A stretch of 57,181 nucleotides of DNA from Bacteroidales bacterium (lineage in GTDB: Bacteria; Bacteroidota; Bacteroidia; Bacteroidales; UBA10428), in the NCBI GenBank assembly GCA_016926375.1, contig JAFGOR010000101.1, positions 1-57,181 on the forward strand. Reading direction: 5' to 3'. The position numbers and the translations under genes were made by a program. Below the pieces are notes generated by a model. That model was not told where the DNA came from, searched no databases, and saw only the letters and a list, made by a program, of their open reading frames with translations. Positions 37,423-46,186 of the stretch are shown here, piece by piece. The first letter of the stretch is position 1, and every line of letters begins with the position of its first letter.

Positions 37423-37456
37423 GGGAGCAGATGTCATGGTCTGTTCCCTTTTTTTT
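37423..37456 (+). terminator. Plus-strand terminator upstream of susC (possible antisense RNA end)
   Basis: GGGAGCAG (37423-37430) pairs with CTGTTCCC (37441-37448) with one wobble and is followed by T8 (37449-37456) on the plus strand. No plus-strand gene ends here, so it could terminate an RNA antisense to the 5' end of susC. In the minus-strand susC leader it would form a hairpin without a T tract. Confidence 0.5.
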
Positions 37457-37526
37457 ACTTTTAATTCATCATGGGCACTTTTTGTTAAAAGGTTAATAAT
37501 AAGGTTATACAGGTTTACTTTTATCT

Positions 37527-38672
37527 TCATTTCTTTTTCAGGTGATCACTGAATTTCTTGGTCATCTGTTGGTTTTCAAATATTTTAACTGTCTTCCCCT
37601 CCAGTTCATAATCAATGGGGGCAGACAGTTTAATTACATCCAGCACCTGTGTAAGGGTTTCATCTTCCAGGGTGCCGGTAAAACGAAAATGCCTTATAAT
37701 ATCTGATTCATACGAAAAGGTAACGTCGTATTTGCGTTCCAATTTAGTCAAAATATTACCGAATTCTTCACTTTTGAAAACAAGTTTGTTATCTTTCCAT
37801 GAAATGATAGGATCAGGATTGATCTCAGCAGCTAAATAAACAACTCCCTTTTTCAGTTTGAGCACTTCAGGTTTGACTTCCCTGATGACAACCATTTCCT
37901 GAATCGTCAGCTTGCTGTCTTCCTTAATATAAACTGCTTTTTGAAGGGGTTTCAGTGAGATTGCTTCTGATTTTTTCTGCTTCAGCTTGTTGTGCCAGAT
38001 GGAAACACTGCCTTCAATCAGGGTGGTTTCAACAAAGTCTTCGTCGCCGTATGCTTTTACGTTGAATTCTGTTCCAACTGCAACTATGTTAAGATCAGCG
38101 GTTTTTACATTGAAGGGGAGCCGGGCATTTTTAGCAACAATAAAATAAGCTTCGCCCTCGAGCAGGATGTCTCTGTTTTTCTTGTTGAAAATATCGGGAT
38201 ATTTGATTTTACTTCCGGCATTGAGCCAAACTCTGGATCCGTCAGGGAGCAGTACCTCTGACCTTGCACCGAGCGGTGCTTTGATTTCATTATAGGAAAC
38301 AGCAACTGGTTGTTCCGGCCTGTTAAACATAAGAAAAGAGAATACCCCTCCTCCTGTAAACATGAGCAAAAATAAAGCGGCAATCCGCAAAAACTGCCAC
38401 ATTTTTTCTTTGTGAAACAAATTGGCTTTACTTTTTTCCGTATCGGAAACCGGCAGGGAAGTTTTGATATTATTAAAAATGTGTCTGAAATCAACATCTC
38501 CTTGAATGGATTTGTTGACATGGTAAGCATTCAGATCTTCCAATAACCATTCTTTAATCAAACTTTCATTTGTTGAATCGGCAAGCCAGTCCCACAATTT
38601 CCTCAGCTCACTTCCTGTACACTCCTGCCTGTTAAACTTCATGAAAAGTTCTTTGTATTCAATAATACCCAT
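37527..38672 (-). CDS. FecR-family anti-sigma factor
   Basis: A 381-residue membrane anti-sigma regulator. A cytoplasmic N-terminal helical part precedes one membrane segment near residues 95-115 (LRIAALFLLMFTGGGVFSFL). The periplasmic FecR domain has LPDGSRVWLNAGSKI and LLEGEAYFIVAKN, and a C-terminal DUF4974/STN-like domain ends in EGKTVKIF. It should hold the ECF sigma factor and release it when the SusC STN domain signals that substrate is bound. Upstream starts are non-ATG (TTG at 38681, GTG three bases on), so the ATG at 38672 was chosen. The gene lies between the sigma factor and susC. Confidence 0.92.
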   Translation of the reverse strand: MGIIEYKELFMKFNRQECTGSELRKLWDWLADSTNESLIKEWLLEDLNAYHVNKSIQGDVDFRHIFNNIKTSLPVSDTEKSKANLFHKEKMWQFLRIAALFLLMFTGGGVFSFLMFNRPEQPVAVSYNEIKAPLGARSEVLLPDGSRVWLNAGSKIKYPDIFNKKNRDILLEGEAYFIVAKNARLPFNVKTADLNIVAVGTEFNVKAYGDEDFVETTLIEGSVSIWHNKLKQKKSEAISLKPLQKAVYIKEDSKLTIQEMVVIREVKPEVLKLKKGVVYLAAEINPDPIISWKDNKLVFKSEEFGNILTKLERKYDVTFSYESDIIRHFRFTGTLEDETLTQVLDVIKLSAPIDYELEGKTVKIFENQQMTKKFSDHLKKK

Positions 38673-38817
38673 GCGCACCAATAATACGTGAACATAATTT
38701 TTCCTGCCCTATTAATACATCTATGTGACATGAAGTACTCACAAGAAATTAAAAAAAAATTAAAAAAAGATTAAAATGCTGTTAACAAGAAGCGGGTAGA
38801 TGATCATAAATTGCAGA

Positions 38818-39387
38818 TTACTGCTCAGTTAGGAGATATTTTTCATTCAGGTGCTCCTTGAGGTATCGGAGTGCCCTGTATATCTGATTCTCTACCGATC
38901 GTACCGACAATCCCAGGCGATCGGCAATTTCCTGGTGCGACAGGCCTTCCTGCCTGCTGAGCCGGAATATCATCTGCTGCCTTAACGGAAGATTTTCGAT
39001 TAGTGTGTCAAGCATGCCCTTTAAGTCGTTAAAATAAACAGTCTGCTGGGCATGGTCATCTTCCAGTGAATTCTGAACGATTACCTGTTCAATGTATCTT
39101 TGCTTTACAGCCTTGTGCTTGAAGTAATTATAAATTCTGTTGGTAACCGCTTTGTAGAGGTAATTTTTAAGCGAGTTGTCTTCCTCCAGGTTCAAGCGGT
39201 TTTCCCAGAGTGCAACAAACAATCCCTGGATGATTTCTTCAGTTTCTGCTACAGAACGCACATAACCCAAAGTAAAGAAATACAACTTTTCCTTATACTC
39301 ATCAAAGACCAGCTCAAAGGCTTCAATATCCCCATTCTTGAGCTTTGTGATCAGGTGCAGTTCTTCTTTTATGAACTTGGAACTCAA
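38818..39387 (-). CDS. ECF RNA polymerase sigma factor (Bacteroidota type)
   Basis: A 189-residue sigma-70 family factor with region 2 (AFELVFDEYKEKLYFFTLGY), a short linker and region 4 with the HTH (GLSHQEIADRLGLSVRSVEN). It is the length of FecI-like ECF factors. The start codon appears to be TTG: no in-frame ATG occurs before region 2. It would direct transcription of the susC locus when released by FecR. Its promoter shows a TATATTTG box at 39430-39437, suggesting transcription by the housekeeping sigma. Confidence 0.93.
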   Translation of the reverse strand: MSSKFIKEELHLITKLKNGDIEAFELVFDEYKEKLYFFTLGYVRSVAETEEIIQGLFVALWENRLNLEEDNSLKNYLYKAVTNRIYNYFKHKAVKQRYIEQVIVQNSLEDDHAQQTVYFNDLKGMLDTLIENLPLRQQMIFRLSRQEGLSHQEIADRLGLSVRSVENQIYRALRYLKEHLNEKYLLTEQ

Positions 39388-39429
39388 AGTCTAATTAGTT
39401 AGGGTTAATTAGCTTGTTTTCGACCAGAA

Positions 39430-39437
39430 CAAATATA
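39430..39437 (-). promoter_or_regulatory. -7 box of the ECF sigma gene
   Basis: TATATTTG on the minus strand matches TAnnTTTG, about 42 bp before the TTG start. Confidence 0.55.
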
Positions 39438-39712
39438 CTATTTTATCAGATAATAATACAATAATATCAAAAAAGTAATTGTAAAAAGTACAAATACCCG
39501 CGTACTACTTATTAAATTACAGAATAAGAGACAGATATGAAATAGTAAAATTCCAGGCAGGGTCGTAAAACGCATATTCCCGGATTGTCATCCTGACTAA
39601 AAGGCGGTTCGGTTGGAACCGTTAATCGGACATCCGAAAGCGTATGGTTTTGGTTATATTTTTAGTCAAAAACTGTTGGAAAATTCCGGTTTATTTTATA
39701 CCTTTATTTAAG
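39438..39712. other. Intergenic stretch without recognised gene
   Basis: No protein-coding frame is supported here. It contains, on the plus strand, a TTG (39676-39678) and TAccTTTA (39699-39706) spaced by 20 bp, a promoter-like pair ahead of the hairpin-rich RNA candidate. Confidence 0.4.
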
Positions 39713-39825
39713 ATTTATATGCAAATCCCATAGAGATTTGCTCTTAAATTAGGTCTTATTGACCTGTACAGCGCAACTGGTTTTGCGACTGTTTTATGCC
39801 CGGCACTTTTGCCGGGCTTATTATT
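39713..39825 (+). ncRNA. Candidate structured small RNA with four hairpins and terminator
   Basis: Four successive perfect hairpins lie in about 110 nt: GCAAATC/GATTTGC (39721-39741), AGGTC/GACCT (39751-39765), CGCAA/TTGCG (39772-39787) and the terminator stem GCCCGGC/GCCGGGC (39798-39817) followed by TTATTATTTT. A plausible promoter (TTG 39676, 20-bp spacer, TAccTTTA 39699-39706, one base off TAnnTTTG) precedes it by a few bases. No open frame fits. Family unknown; it could be a regulatory RNA. Confidence 0.45.
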
Positions 39826-39826
39826 T

Positions 39827-39937
39827 TCTGCCCATAAAGTCCCATTTGGTTCGTTACGCTTGTCCGAAAATTGCTCATTTACAAGTAGTAAACTCCGCAT
39901 TTTCGGACTGCGCAAGCCTTGCAAATGGAACTCTCTG
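39827..39937. repeat. 111-bp dispersed hairpin element, copy 1
   Basis: Near-identical to 57071-57181 (about seven differences). It is an imperfect palindrome: GTCCGAAAAT pairs with ATTTTCGGAC, flanked by CGCTT/AAGC and CCATTTG/CAAATGG. No transposase is near. It looks like a small non-autonomous repeat. Confidence 0.75.
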
Positions 39938-40009
39938 AGCAGACTCATGTTCAATTTAGCATGCTGCTTGTTTTATTCACCTAATTATTTATTGAGGAAT
40001 CTGATCAGG

Positions 40010-40384
40010 CTAAATATTACCCTGATAAGATGCGGCAAGTTCAAACGCTTTTCCTTGTAACTTATTAACGAGCAATTCAATAAGTTTTACATAGATCCGG
40101 ATTGATCTTTTGGATTTGAGCAGTCCTGCCAGTGCAAAAATTCCTGCATTTCCAAATGCATACCGGACATTGTTCAGATGCATACGTTCCTCGCAGTTCA
40201 AAGCAAGCATAGCCTCCTCCGGAAAAAGATCTGGGTTTGATTCAACCAGCCTGTAAATGGTTTCCGTATCTGTTTCAAACAATTCAGCAATATCAGAATC
40301 AATGAATACCTCCTTGTTTCTGATTACCTTAACACGTTCGGCAATAAATGAATCCAACCCCATAACTGAGATATTTTCTGTCAT
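40010..40384 (-). CDS. ORF6N-domain protein
   Basis: A 124-residue protein made of an ORF6N-like domain: KVIRNKEVFIDSDIAELFET, then FPEEAMLALNCEE, then RYAFGNAGIFALAGLLKSKRSIRIYVKLI. ORF6N domains are DNA-binding modules common in phages and in chromosomal Bacteroidota loci. The usual C-terminal half of longer ORF6N proteins is missing here, so it is a short form or remnant. The ATG at 40384 was chosen; a TTG 21 bases earlier is possible. It stands alone between the repeat element and the energy-metabolism cluster. Function unknown. Confidence 0.75.
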   Translation of the reverse strand: MTENISVMGLDSFIAERVKVIRNKEVFIDSDIAELFETDTETIYRLVESNPDLFPEEAMLALNCEERMHLNNVRYAFGNAGIFALAGLLKSKRSIRIYVKLIELLVNKLQGKAFELAASYQGNI

Positions 40385-40581
40385 AATGGTTTTGGTGTTG
40401 ACCAAAGGTAATTAAATATTTTCACAAGGGAAATTTATCAAATATTAATCTTACATTTCTTGTTATTTACTGTTTGGGATTGATAACCACATCAATCCAC
40501 ATCCTTGGTTATCTGTAACCCGAAGAAAAATGGAAACCTGTTCGCATGACTTTTATTATGAAATGAAACGATGCTTTTTAA

Positions 40582-40589
40582 TACATTTG
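40582..40589 (+). promoter_or_regulatory. -7 box of the acyl-CoA synthetase gene
   Basis: TACATTTG matches TAnnTTTG, 20 bp before the ATG. Confidence 0.55.
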
Positions 40590-40609
40590 ATCAAACGTGA
40601 TGATTTGCC

Positions 40610-42667
40610 ATGATCAATAAATTCTTAATCAGTCCGGACAGCATTGTAGTGGTTGGGGGTTCAAACAACCTGAGAAAGCCGGGAGGCAGAATTCTGCAGA
40701 ATATGCTGTTGGGGGGCTATGCCGGCCGGCTTTATGTGGTTAATCCAAAGGACGAGCTGGTTCAGGGTATCAGGTCTTACGCAGACATGAATGGGCTCCC
40801 TGATGTGGAACTGGCCATTTTGGCCATCGCAGCACAACAATGTGTTGATGCCGTGAGGATTCTTTTGGAGCAGAAGAATACAAAGGCCTTTATCATACTT
40901 TCAGCCGGTTTTAGCGAGGATAGTGAAGAGGGCCGTTTAATGGAAAAGGAAATTGTAGCCATGGCAGAGAAAGCAGGGGCCTGTGTTATTGGTCCCAATT
41001 GCATTGGGGTGATTACCCCGGCCTATAACGGGGTGTTTACCACTCCGGTTCCCAGGCTGAGTGCCGGGGGTTGTGATTTTGCTTCCGGCTCTGGAGCAAC
41101 TGCTGTTTTTATAATTGAGTCTTCACTTCCCAAGGGACTTACATTTTCAAGTGTTTTTTCGGTAGGCAACAGCGCACAAACCGGGATTGAAGACATTCTG
41201 GAATACTGGGACAATTCATACCGTCACGGAATAAGCTCGCCAATCAAGCTGCTCTATATCGAAAACATAAAAGAACCGGATAAGTTGCTGCATCATGCTT
41301 CATCGCTGATACGCAAAGGTTGTCATATTGCTGCAATAAAAGCCGGAACCACCGAGGCCGGAAGCCGTGCTGCATCTTCCCATACCGGCGCCATGGCATC
41401 GGCAGATTCAGCTGTTGAAGCACTTTTCAGAAAGGCTGGAATTGTCAGGTGTTTTGGAAGGGAAGAACTCACCACGGTGGCTTCTGTTTTTACCCACAAG
41501 CCGGTGAAAGGCAAAAATATTGCCATCATCACCCATGCAGGCGGGCCGGCGGTTATGCTTACCGATGCCTTATCGGCCGGCGGGTTGAGCATTCCCCGGA
41601 TTACCGGCGAGCACCACGAAAAAATGCTGGGCATGATGAATCCCGGAGCATCGGCTGACAACCCGGTAGATCTGATTGCCACTGCAACACCTGAGCAACT
41701 GGGCAATGTGATTGAATATGCCGACAAGCATTTGCAGGAGATTGACAGCATCATGGTCATCTTTGGCAGCAATGGCATGGTTGATATACAAGAAATATAT
41801 GAATTGCTTCACCGGAAAATCAGGGAATGCACCAAACCCATATTCCCAATCCTTCCATCGGTTACGAGCACACGGGAGGAACTGGAATATTTTATGAATT
41901 TGGGGAATGTGAACTTTCCTGATGAGGTTGTTCTGGGTCGTGCGCTGACAAAGATTTTCAACACGCCGTACCCTGCTGAAGAAAAGATTCATGCAGACGA
42001 TGTCAATCTTCCGGTGATACGGATAATAATCGAACAGGCACCAAACGGATACCTGGAGCCGGGAATCATTCAACAACTGCTTTCGGCAGCAGGCATACCT
42101 ATGGTTAAAGAAGTCGTGGCATCCAACACGAGGATGCTGAATAAACTGGCAGGTGAAATTGGTTACCCAATGGCACTGAAGGTTGTGGGTCCGGTACATA
42201 AATCGGATGTGGGCGGGGTTACCCTGAATATCAAATCAGATGCCCACCTGAAAGCGGAATTCAAACGCATGACGAAAATCAAAGGAGTTCATGCTGTGCT
42301 GATGCAGAAAATGCTTCACGGAACAGAACTCTTTATTGGCGCCAGCTATGAACCCCGGTTCGGGCATGTAATCCTTTGCGGATTGGGAGGAATCTTCGTT
42401 GAGGTACTGGGAGATGTGTCGTCAGGCCTGGCACCCCTTACATTTGATGAGGCACAATCGATGATCAGAAGTTTGCGCGTATACCGGATCATTCAGGGTA
42501 CCCGGGGAAAGCCGGGAATCAATGAGAAAAAATTCACGGAAATCATAGTCCGGTTGTCCACCCTGTTGCGATACGCAACTGAAATAAAAGAAATGGACCT
42601 GAATCCCCTCATTGGAAATGCCGATGAGATAACGGTTGTGGATGCACGAATCCGGATTGAAAAGTGA
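40610..42667 (+). CDS. ADP-forming acyl-CoA (acetate/aryl-acid) synthetase, alpha-beta fusion
   Basis: A 685-residue ADP-forming acyl-CoA synthetase (ACD). The alpha part (residues 1 to about 450) has the CoA-binding Rossmann start SIVVVGGSNNLRKPGG, GPNCIGVI and the phosphohistidine in SSHTGAMA (His258). The beta part (about 470-685) is an ATP-grasp domain with MALKVVGPVHKSDVGG and MDLNPLIG. It converts acyl-CoA + ADP + Pi to acid + ATP + CoA, conserving energy in fermentation. Placement ahead of an ACT protein, a PaaK ligase and a 2-oxoacid:ferredoxin oxidoreductase suggests branched-chain or aryl acyl-CoAs as substrates, but acetyl-CoA cannot be excluded. Confidence 0.9.
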   Translation: MINKFLISPDSIVVVGGSNNLRKPGGRILQNMLLGGYAGRLYVVNPKDELVQGIRSYADMNGLPDVELAILAIAAQQCVDAVRILLEQKNTKAFIILSAGFSEDSEEGRLMEKEIVAMAEKAGACVIGPNCIGVITPAYNGVFTTPVPRLSAGGCDFASGSGATAVFIIESSLPKGLTFSSVFSVGNSAQTGIEDILEYWDNSYRHGISSPIKLLYIENIKEPDKLLHHASSLIRKGCHIAAIKAGTTEAGSRAASSHTGAMASADSAVEALFRKAGIVRCFGREELTTVASVFTHKPVKGKNIAIITHAGGPAVMLTDALSAGGLSIPRITGEHHEKMLGMMNPGASADNPVDLIATATPEQLGNVIEYADKHLQEIDSIMVIFGSNGMVDIQEIYELLHRKIRECTKPIFPILPSVTSTREELEYFMNLGNVNFPDEVVLGRALTKIFNTPYPAEEKIHADDVNLPVIRIIIEQAPNGYLEPGIIQQLLSAAGIPMVKEVVASNTRMLNKLAGEIGYPMALKVVGPVHKSDVGGVTLNIKSDAHLKAEFKRMTKIKGVHAVLMQKMLHGTELFIGASYEPRFGHVILCGLGGIFVEVLGDVSSGLAPLTFDEAQSMIRSLRVYRIIQGTRGKPGINEKKFTEIIVRLSTLLRYATEIKEMDLNPLIGNADEITVVDARIRIEK

Positions 42668-42708
42668 ATTGCAAATACTTTTTTAGGTATACCGTTATCT
42701 ATTTTTTT

Positions 42709-42716
42709 TACATTTG
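42709..42716 (+). promoter_or_regulatory. -7 box of the ACT/PaaK operon
   Basis: TACATTTG matches TAnnTTTG, 35 bp before the ACT gene start. Confidence 0.55.
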
Positions 42717-42751
42717 AACTTTTTTATACAGAATTTATAAAATTTCAGGTT

Positions 42752-43177
42752 ATGATTATTCACCAGCTGTCTGTATTCCTCGAAAATAAATCGGGAAGGC
42801 TTACCGAAGTGCTCAATGCACTCGGAAGTGAGAATATCCGGATAACGGCGTTGAGTGTGGCCGACACTTCTGAATTCGGAATACTCAGGATGATTGTTTC
42901 TGATCCGCAGAAAGCCAGAGATATCCTGAAAAACCGACAGTTTGCGGTTAACCTTACCGATGTCATCTCCATTATGGCGCCCAGCGAAGCCAAATACTAT
43001 GCCATGGTATTAAAAATTCTTTCTGACCTGGAAATCAGCATTGAATACACCTACGCTTTTTCAGTAGGTGAAAAATCAGTCATCATTCTTCGCAGCAGCA
43101 ATACCGACGAGGCAATCAAAGCATTGAAGGCACACGAGATGGAATTAATCAAGGCAAGTGACTTGTATAAAATATGA
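42752..43177 (+). CDS. Tandem ACT-domain amino-acid-binding protein
   Basis: A 141-residue protein made of two ACT domains (residues 1-70 and 72-141: QLSVFLENKSGRLTEVLNAL and YAMVLKILSDLEISIEYTYA). ACT domains bind amino acids and regulate partners. It lies 5 bp before the phenylacetate-CoA ligase gene, an arrangement seen in many anaerobes, so it probably senses an aromatic or branched amino acid and controls the ligase or the pathway. No catalytic residues. Confidence 0.88.
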   Translation: MIIHQLSVFLENKSGRLTEVLNALGSENIRITALSVADTSEFGILRMIVSDPQKARDILKNRQFAVNLTDVISIMAPSEAKYYAMVLKILSDLEISIEYTYAFSVGEKSVIILRSSNTDEAIKALKAHEMELIKASDLYKI

Positions 43178-43182
43178 TATAA

Positions 43183-44484
43183 ATGGAGATCTGGAACAGA
43201 CATTTCGAATGCATGGAACGTGATGAACTGAAAAAGGTTCAGAGCGAAAGACTTAGAGAAACGATTGAACGTGTGTATTACAATGTGCCTTTTTATCGCA
43301 ACAAAATGCAGGCAGCCGGACTGGGTCCTGAAAGCATCCGGACGACCGATGATCTGCACAAGCTGCCTTTTACCACCAAGCAGGATTTGCGCGACAATTA
43401 TCCCTTCGGGCTTTTTGCCGTTCCCATGAGTGAGATTGTGAGGGTTCATGCATCTTCGGGCACTACGGGCAAGCCTACTGTTGTTGGCTACACGCGCCGG
43501 GATATTTCAACATGGTCGGAGGTAATGGCGCGCACATTAACATGTGCAGGTGCCGACCGCAACGATTTTATACATATTGCCTATGGCTATGGCCTGTTCA
43601 CAGGTGGCCTGGGGCTTCATTACGGGGGTGAAAAAATTGGTGCTTCGGTTATTCCGGTATCAGGGGGCAATACAATCAGGCAATTACAATTGCTGGTTGA
43701 TTTCGGCGGCACCGTGCTCGCCTGTACTCCTTCATATGCCCTTTTTCTGTCCGAAGCTATTGAGGAAGCTAAAATCAACAGAGACGATCTGAAACTCAGG
43801 GTAGGGGTCTTTGGTGCAGAGCCGTGGACCGAAAATATGCGCCGCGAAATTGAAGAGAAACTTCGAATCAAGGCTATTGATATATACGGGTTGAGTGAGG
43901 TTATCGGACCCGGTGTGGCCAGTGAATGCCTCATTCAGGATGGACTTCACATCAGCGAAGATCATTTTTATCCGGAAATCATTGATCCGAACACCCTTGA
44001 GGTATTGCCCGAGGGGAAAACCGGGGAACTGGTTTTTACTACCATCACCAAGGAAGGGTTGCCACTGATCCGGTATCGCACACGCGACCTGACCCGACTT
44101 CGTTATGAAAGATGCCGGTGTGGCCGCACTACGGTAAGAATGGAAAAATGCCTCGGACGCAGTGATGACATGCTGATTATCCGTGGTGTCAATTTGTTCC
44201 CGTCGCAGGTTGAAAGCGTGCTGCTTGAAATGAGTGAAATCAAACCCCATTACCTTTTGGTTGTAGACCGGGTGAATAACCTGGATACCCTGGAGCTCCA
44301 GGTTGAGGTGGATGAAGCCTTTTTCCAGGATAAGATCAGCCAGCTTCAGACGCTCCGTCAGAAAATTCAGACAAACCTGGAAAGCACCCTTGGGCTGGGT
44401 ATTAAGGTAAACCTGGTGGAGCCAAAAACTATTGAAAGAAGTGAAGGCAAAGCCAAAAGGGTAATCGACAAACGTAAGTTATAA
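43183..44484 (+). CDS. paaK: Phenylacetate-CoA ligase family protein
   Basis: A 433-residue adenylate-forming enzyme of the PaaK type. It shows the P-loop [16 protein letters not shown] (residues about 90-105), [12 protein letters not shown], the adenine-binding [20 protein letters not shown] and a C-terminal PaaK domain [16 protein letters not shown]. It activates aryl-acetates to CoA thioesters with ATP to AMP. Next to a ferredoxin-dependent 2-oxoacid oxidoreductase and an aminotransferase it could feed reductive carboxylation of phenylacetate or indoleacetate to amino acids, or work in the catabolic direction. It starts 5 bp after the ACT gene and precedes the aminotransferase by 15 bp. 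Confidence 0.9.
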   Translation: MEIWNRHFECMERDELKKVQSERLRETIERVYYNVPFYRNKMQAAGLGPESIRTTDDLHKLPFTTKQDLRDNYPFGLFAVPMSEIVRVHASSGTTGKPTVVGYTRRDISTWSEVMARTLTCAGADRNDFIHIAYGYGLFTGGLGLHYGGEKIGASVIPVSGGNTIRQLQLLVDFGGTVLACTPSYALFLSEAIEEAKINRDDLKLRVGVFGAEPWTENMRREIEEKLRIKAIDIYGLSEVIGPGVASECLIQDGLHISEDHFYPEIIDPNTLEVLPEGKTGELVFTTITKEGLPLIRYRTRDLTRLRYERCRCGRTTVRMEKCLGRSDDMLIIRGVNLFPSQVESVLLEMSEIKPHYLLVVDRVNNLDTLELQVEVDEAFFQDKISQLQTLRQKIQTNLESTLGLGIKVNLVEPKTIERSEGKAKRVIDKRKL

Positions 44485-44499
44485 GAGTTTTCAACTTGT

Positions 44500-45819
44500 A
44501 TGATGGTTAAAAGCTTTCCAATACCTGACGATTTGATCAACAGGATCGCTGCTGAATCAGGGATATCTTCCCCGGGCAAGGCTTCAATCCGCGAAATTGT
44601 TCATCTCGCCAACCGGCTTGAAAAAGAAACAGGTGTCCGGTTTATCCGCATGGAGATGGGTGTGCCCGGTCTGAAGCCTCCTGAAATTGCTACACAGGCC
44701 GAAACAAATGCACTTAAACAGGGAGTGGCATCTATATACCCACCCATTGAAGGAGTAGCTTCACTGAAGGCTGAAACCTCAAGATTTCTGAAGCTTTTTC
44801 TGGATATCGACGTGAAAGCAGAAGGCTGTATCCCCACATGCGGTTCCATGCAGGGTTCATGTGCCGGCTTCCTTACGGTTAACCGAACCAACAGGAATAA
44901 GGAAGGTACCTTGTTCATTGATCCGGGTTTTCCGGTTCATAAGCAGCAATGCCGGGTGCTTGGACATGATTTTTATTCATTTGATATATATGATTACAGG
45001 GGAAGTAAGCTCAGGGATAAATTAAAGAGTTATCTTGATACGGGCAAGATATCGAGCTTGTTGTATTCCAATCCAAACAATCCTTCGTGGATTTGTCTGA
45101 ATGAAGAGGAACTTTCCGTGATTGGTGAAATGGCCAATCAGTATGATGTAGTTGTAATGGAAGATCTGGCCTACTTTGGTATGGATTTCCGCCGGGATAT
45201 TTCAAAGCCGGGAATGCCACCCTTTCAGCCCACCGTTGCAAAATATACCGATAATTATGTTCTGCTGATATCCACATCCAAGGTTTTTAGCTATGCCGGA
45301 CAGCGTATGGCCATGATGGCTGTGGCGGATAAAATTTTCCATAAGAAATTTCCCGACCTGTTGCGTTATTTTTCAACTGATATACTGGGACATAGCATTA
45401 TTTATGGTGCCCTGTATGCTTTATCAGCAGGGGCGTCTCATTCGGCTCAACTGGCTGTGGCGGATCTTCTGAAGGCAACAAATGATGGTGTGTACAATCC
45501 ATTTAAGGAGATCAGAAAATACGGGGAATGGGCATCGCATATGAAGGAGTTGTTTACAACCAATGGTTTCAGAATTGTTTACAATATGGATATGAATGTT
45601 CCCATTGCCGATGGCTTCTATTTCACGGTGTCGTATCCGGGCCTCAGTGGTTCACAATTGCTCGAAGAGTTATTGCGTTATGGCATCAGTGCCATTACGT
45701 TGGATATTACCGGCAGCACACGAACAGAAGGTCTGCGGATTTGCGTGTCGCAGTTCAGCGATGAACTGGTTCCGGTGCTTGCAGAAAGACTGAACAGATT
45801 TGGCAGGGATCATAGTTGA
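44500..45819 (+). CDS. PLP-dependent aminotransferase, class I/II
   Basis: A 439-residue fold-type I aminotransferase. The Schiff-base lysine is Lys261 in STSKVFSYAGQRM, preceded by LYSNPNNPSW, VMEDLAYFGMD and, at the C-terminus, LRICVSQFSD holding the substrate-carboxylate arginine. Located between the PaaK ligase and the oxidoreductase, it probably interconverts an aromatic or branched amino acid with its 2-oxoacid. A 76-residue ferredoxin gene follows after 124 bp. Confidence 0.88.
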   Translation: MMVKSFPIPDDLINRIAAESGISSPGKASIREIVHLANRLEKETGVRFIRMEMGVPGLKPPEIATQAETNALKQGVASIYPPIEGVASLKAETSRFLKLFLDIDVKAEGCIPTCGSMQGSCAGFLTVNRTNRNKEGTLFIDPGFPVHKQQCRVLGHDFYSFDIYDYRGSKLRDKLKSYLDTGKISSLLYSNPNNPSWICLNEEELSVIGEMANQYDVVVMEDLAYFGMDFRRDISKPGMPPFQPTVAKYTDNYVLLISTSKVFSYAGQRMAMMAVADKIFHKKFPDLLRYFSTDILGHSIIYGALYALSAGASHSAQLAVADLLKATNDGVYNPFKEIRKYGEWASHMKELFTTNGFRIVYNMDMNVPIADGFYFTVSYPGLSGSQLLEELLRYGISAITLDITGSTRTEGLRICVSQFSDELVPVLAERLNRFGRDHS

Positions 45820-45943
45820 TTTTTGTTATTTTTGGAATTGTCAAAAACTGACTTTAAGCTTGTTTTTTCTGGTTTAAGATTTGGAAATTTGGCTGACAAA
45901 CTTTTTTGGTTCGATTTTGTTCTTTTAATAATGAGATAAACAC

Positions 45944-46174
45944 ATGGCGAAAATAAAAGGTGCTATAGTCATCGATATTGAAAGGTGCAAAGGATGTGAA
46001 GTGTGCATCGTTTCTTGTCCCACCGGAGTCATCAGGCTCGAAAAGAAAGTAAATGGCAAGGGCTATCATTTTGCATACCCGGCATTGCCGGATAATTGCA
46101 CCGGTTGCGCAAATTGCGCAGTAGTATGCCCCGACGGGGTGATTACGGTTTACCGAAAAAAAGTAGAAGAATAA
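45944..46174 (+). CDS. 2-oxoacid:ferredoxin oxidoreductase delta subunit (2x[4Fe-4S])
   Basis: A 76-residue ferredoxin with two CxxCxxCxxxCP sets (C15-x2-C18-x2-C21-x3-C25 region and CTGCANCAVVCP). It matches the delta subunit of VOR/KOR complexes. It is the first of four tightly spaced genes and passes electrons between the TPP subunit and ferredoxin. Confidence 0.9.
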   Translation: MAKIKGAIVIDIERCKGCEVCIVSCPTGVIRLEKKVNGKGYHFAYPALPDNCTGCANCAVVCPDGVITVYRKKVEE

Positions 46175-46186
46175 ATTACAAACTCT

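Noticed and set aside
39715..39954. Minus-strand frame through the small-RNA candidate and the 111-bp repeat; a similar frame crosses the second repeat copy at 56968-57168.
   Set aside because: The shared 'protein' part is just the translation of the hairpin repeat; both ends differ between the copies, so it is not a conserved gene.
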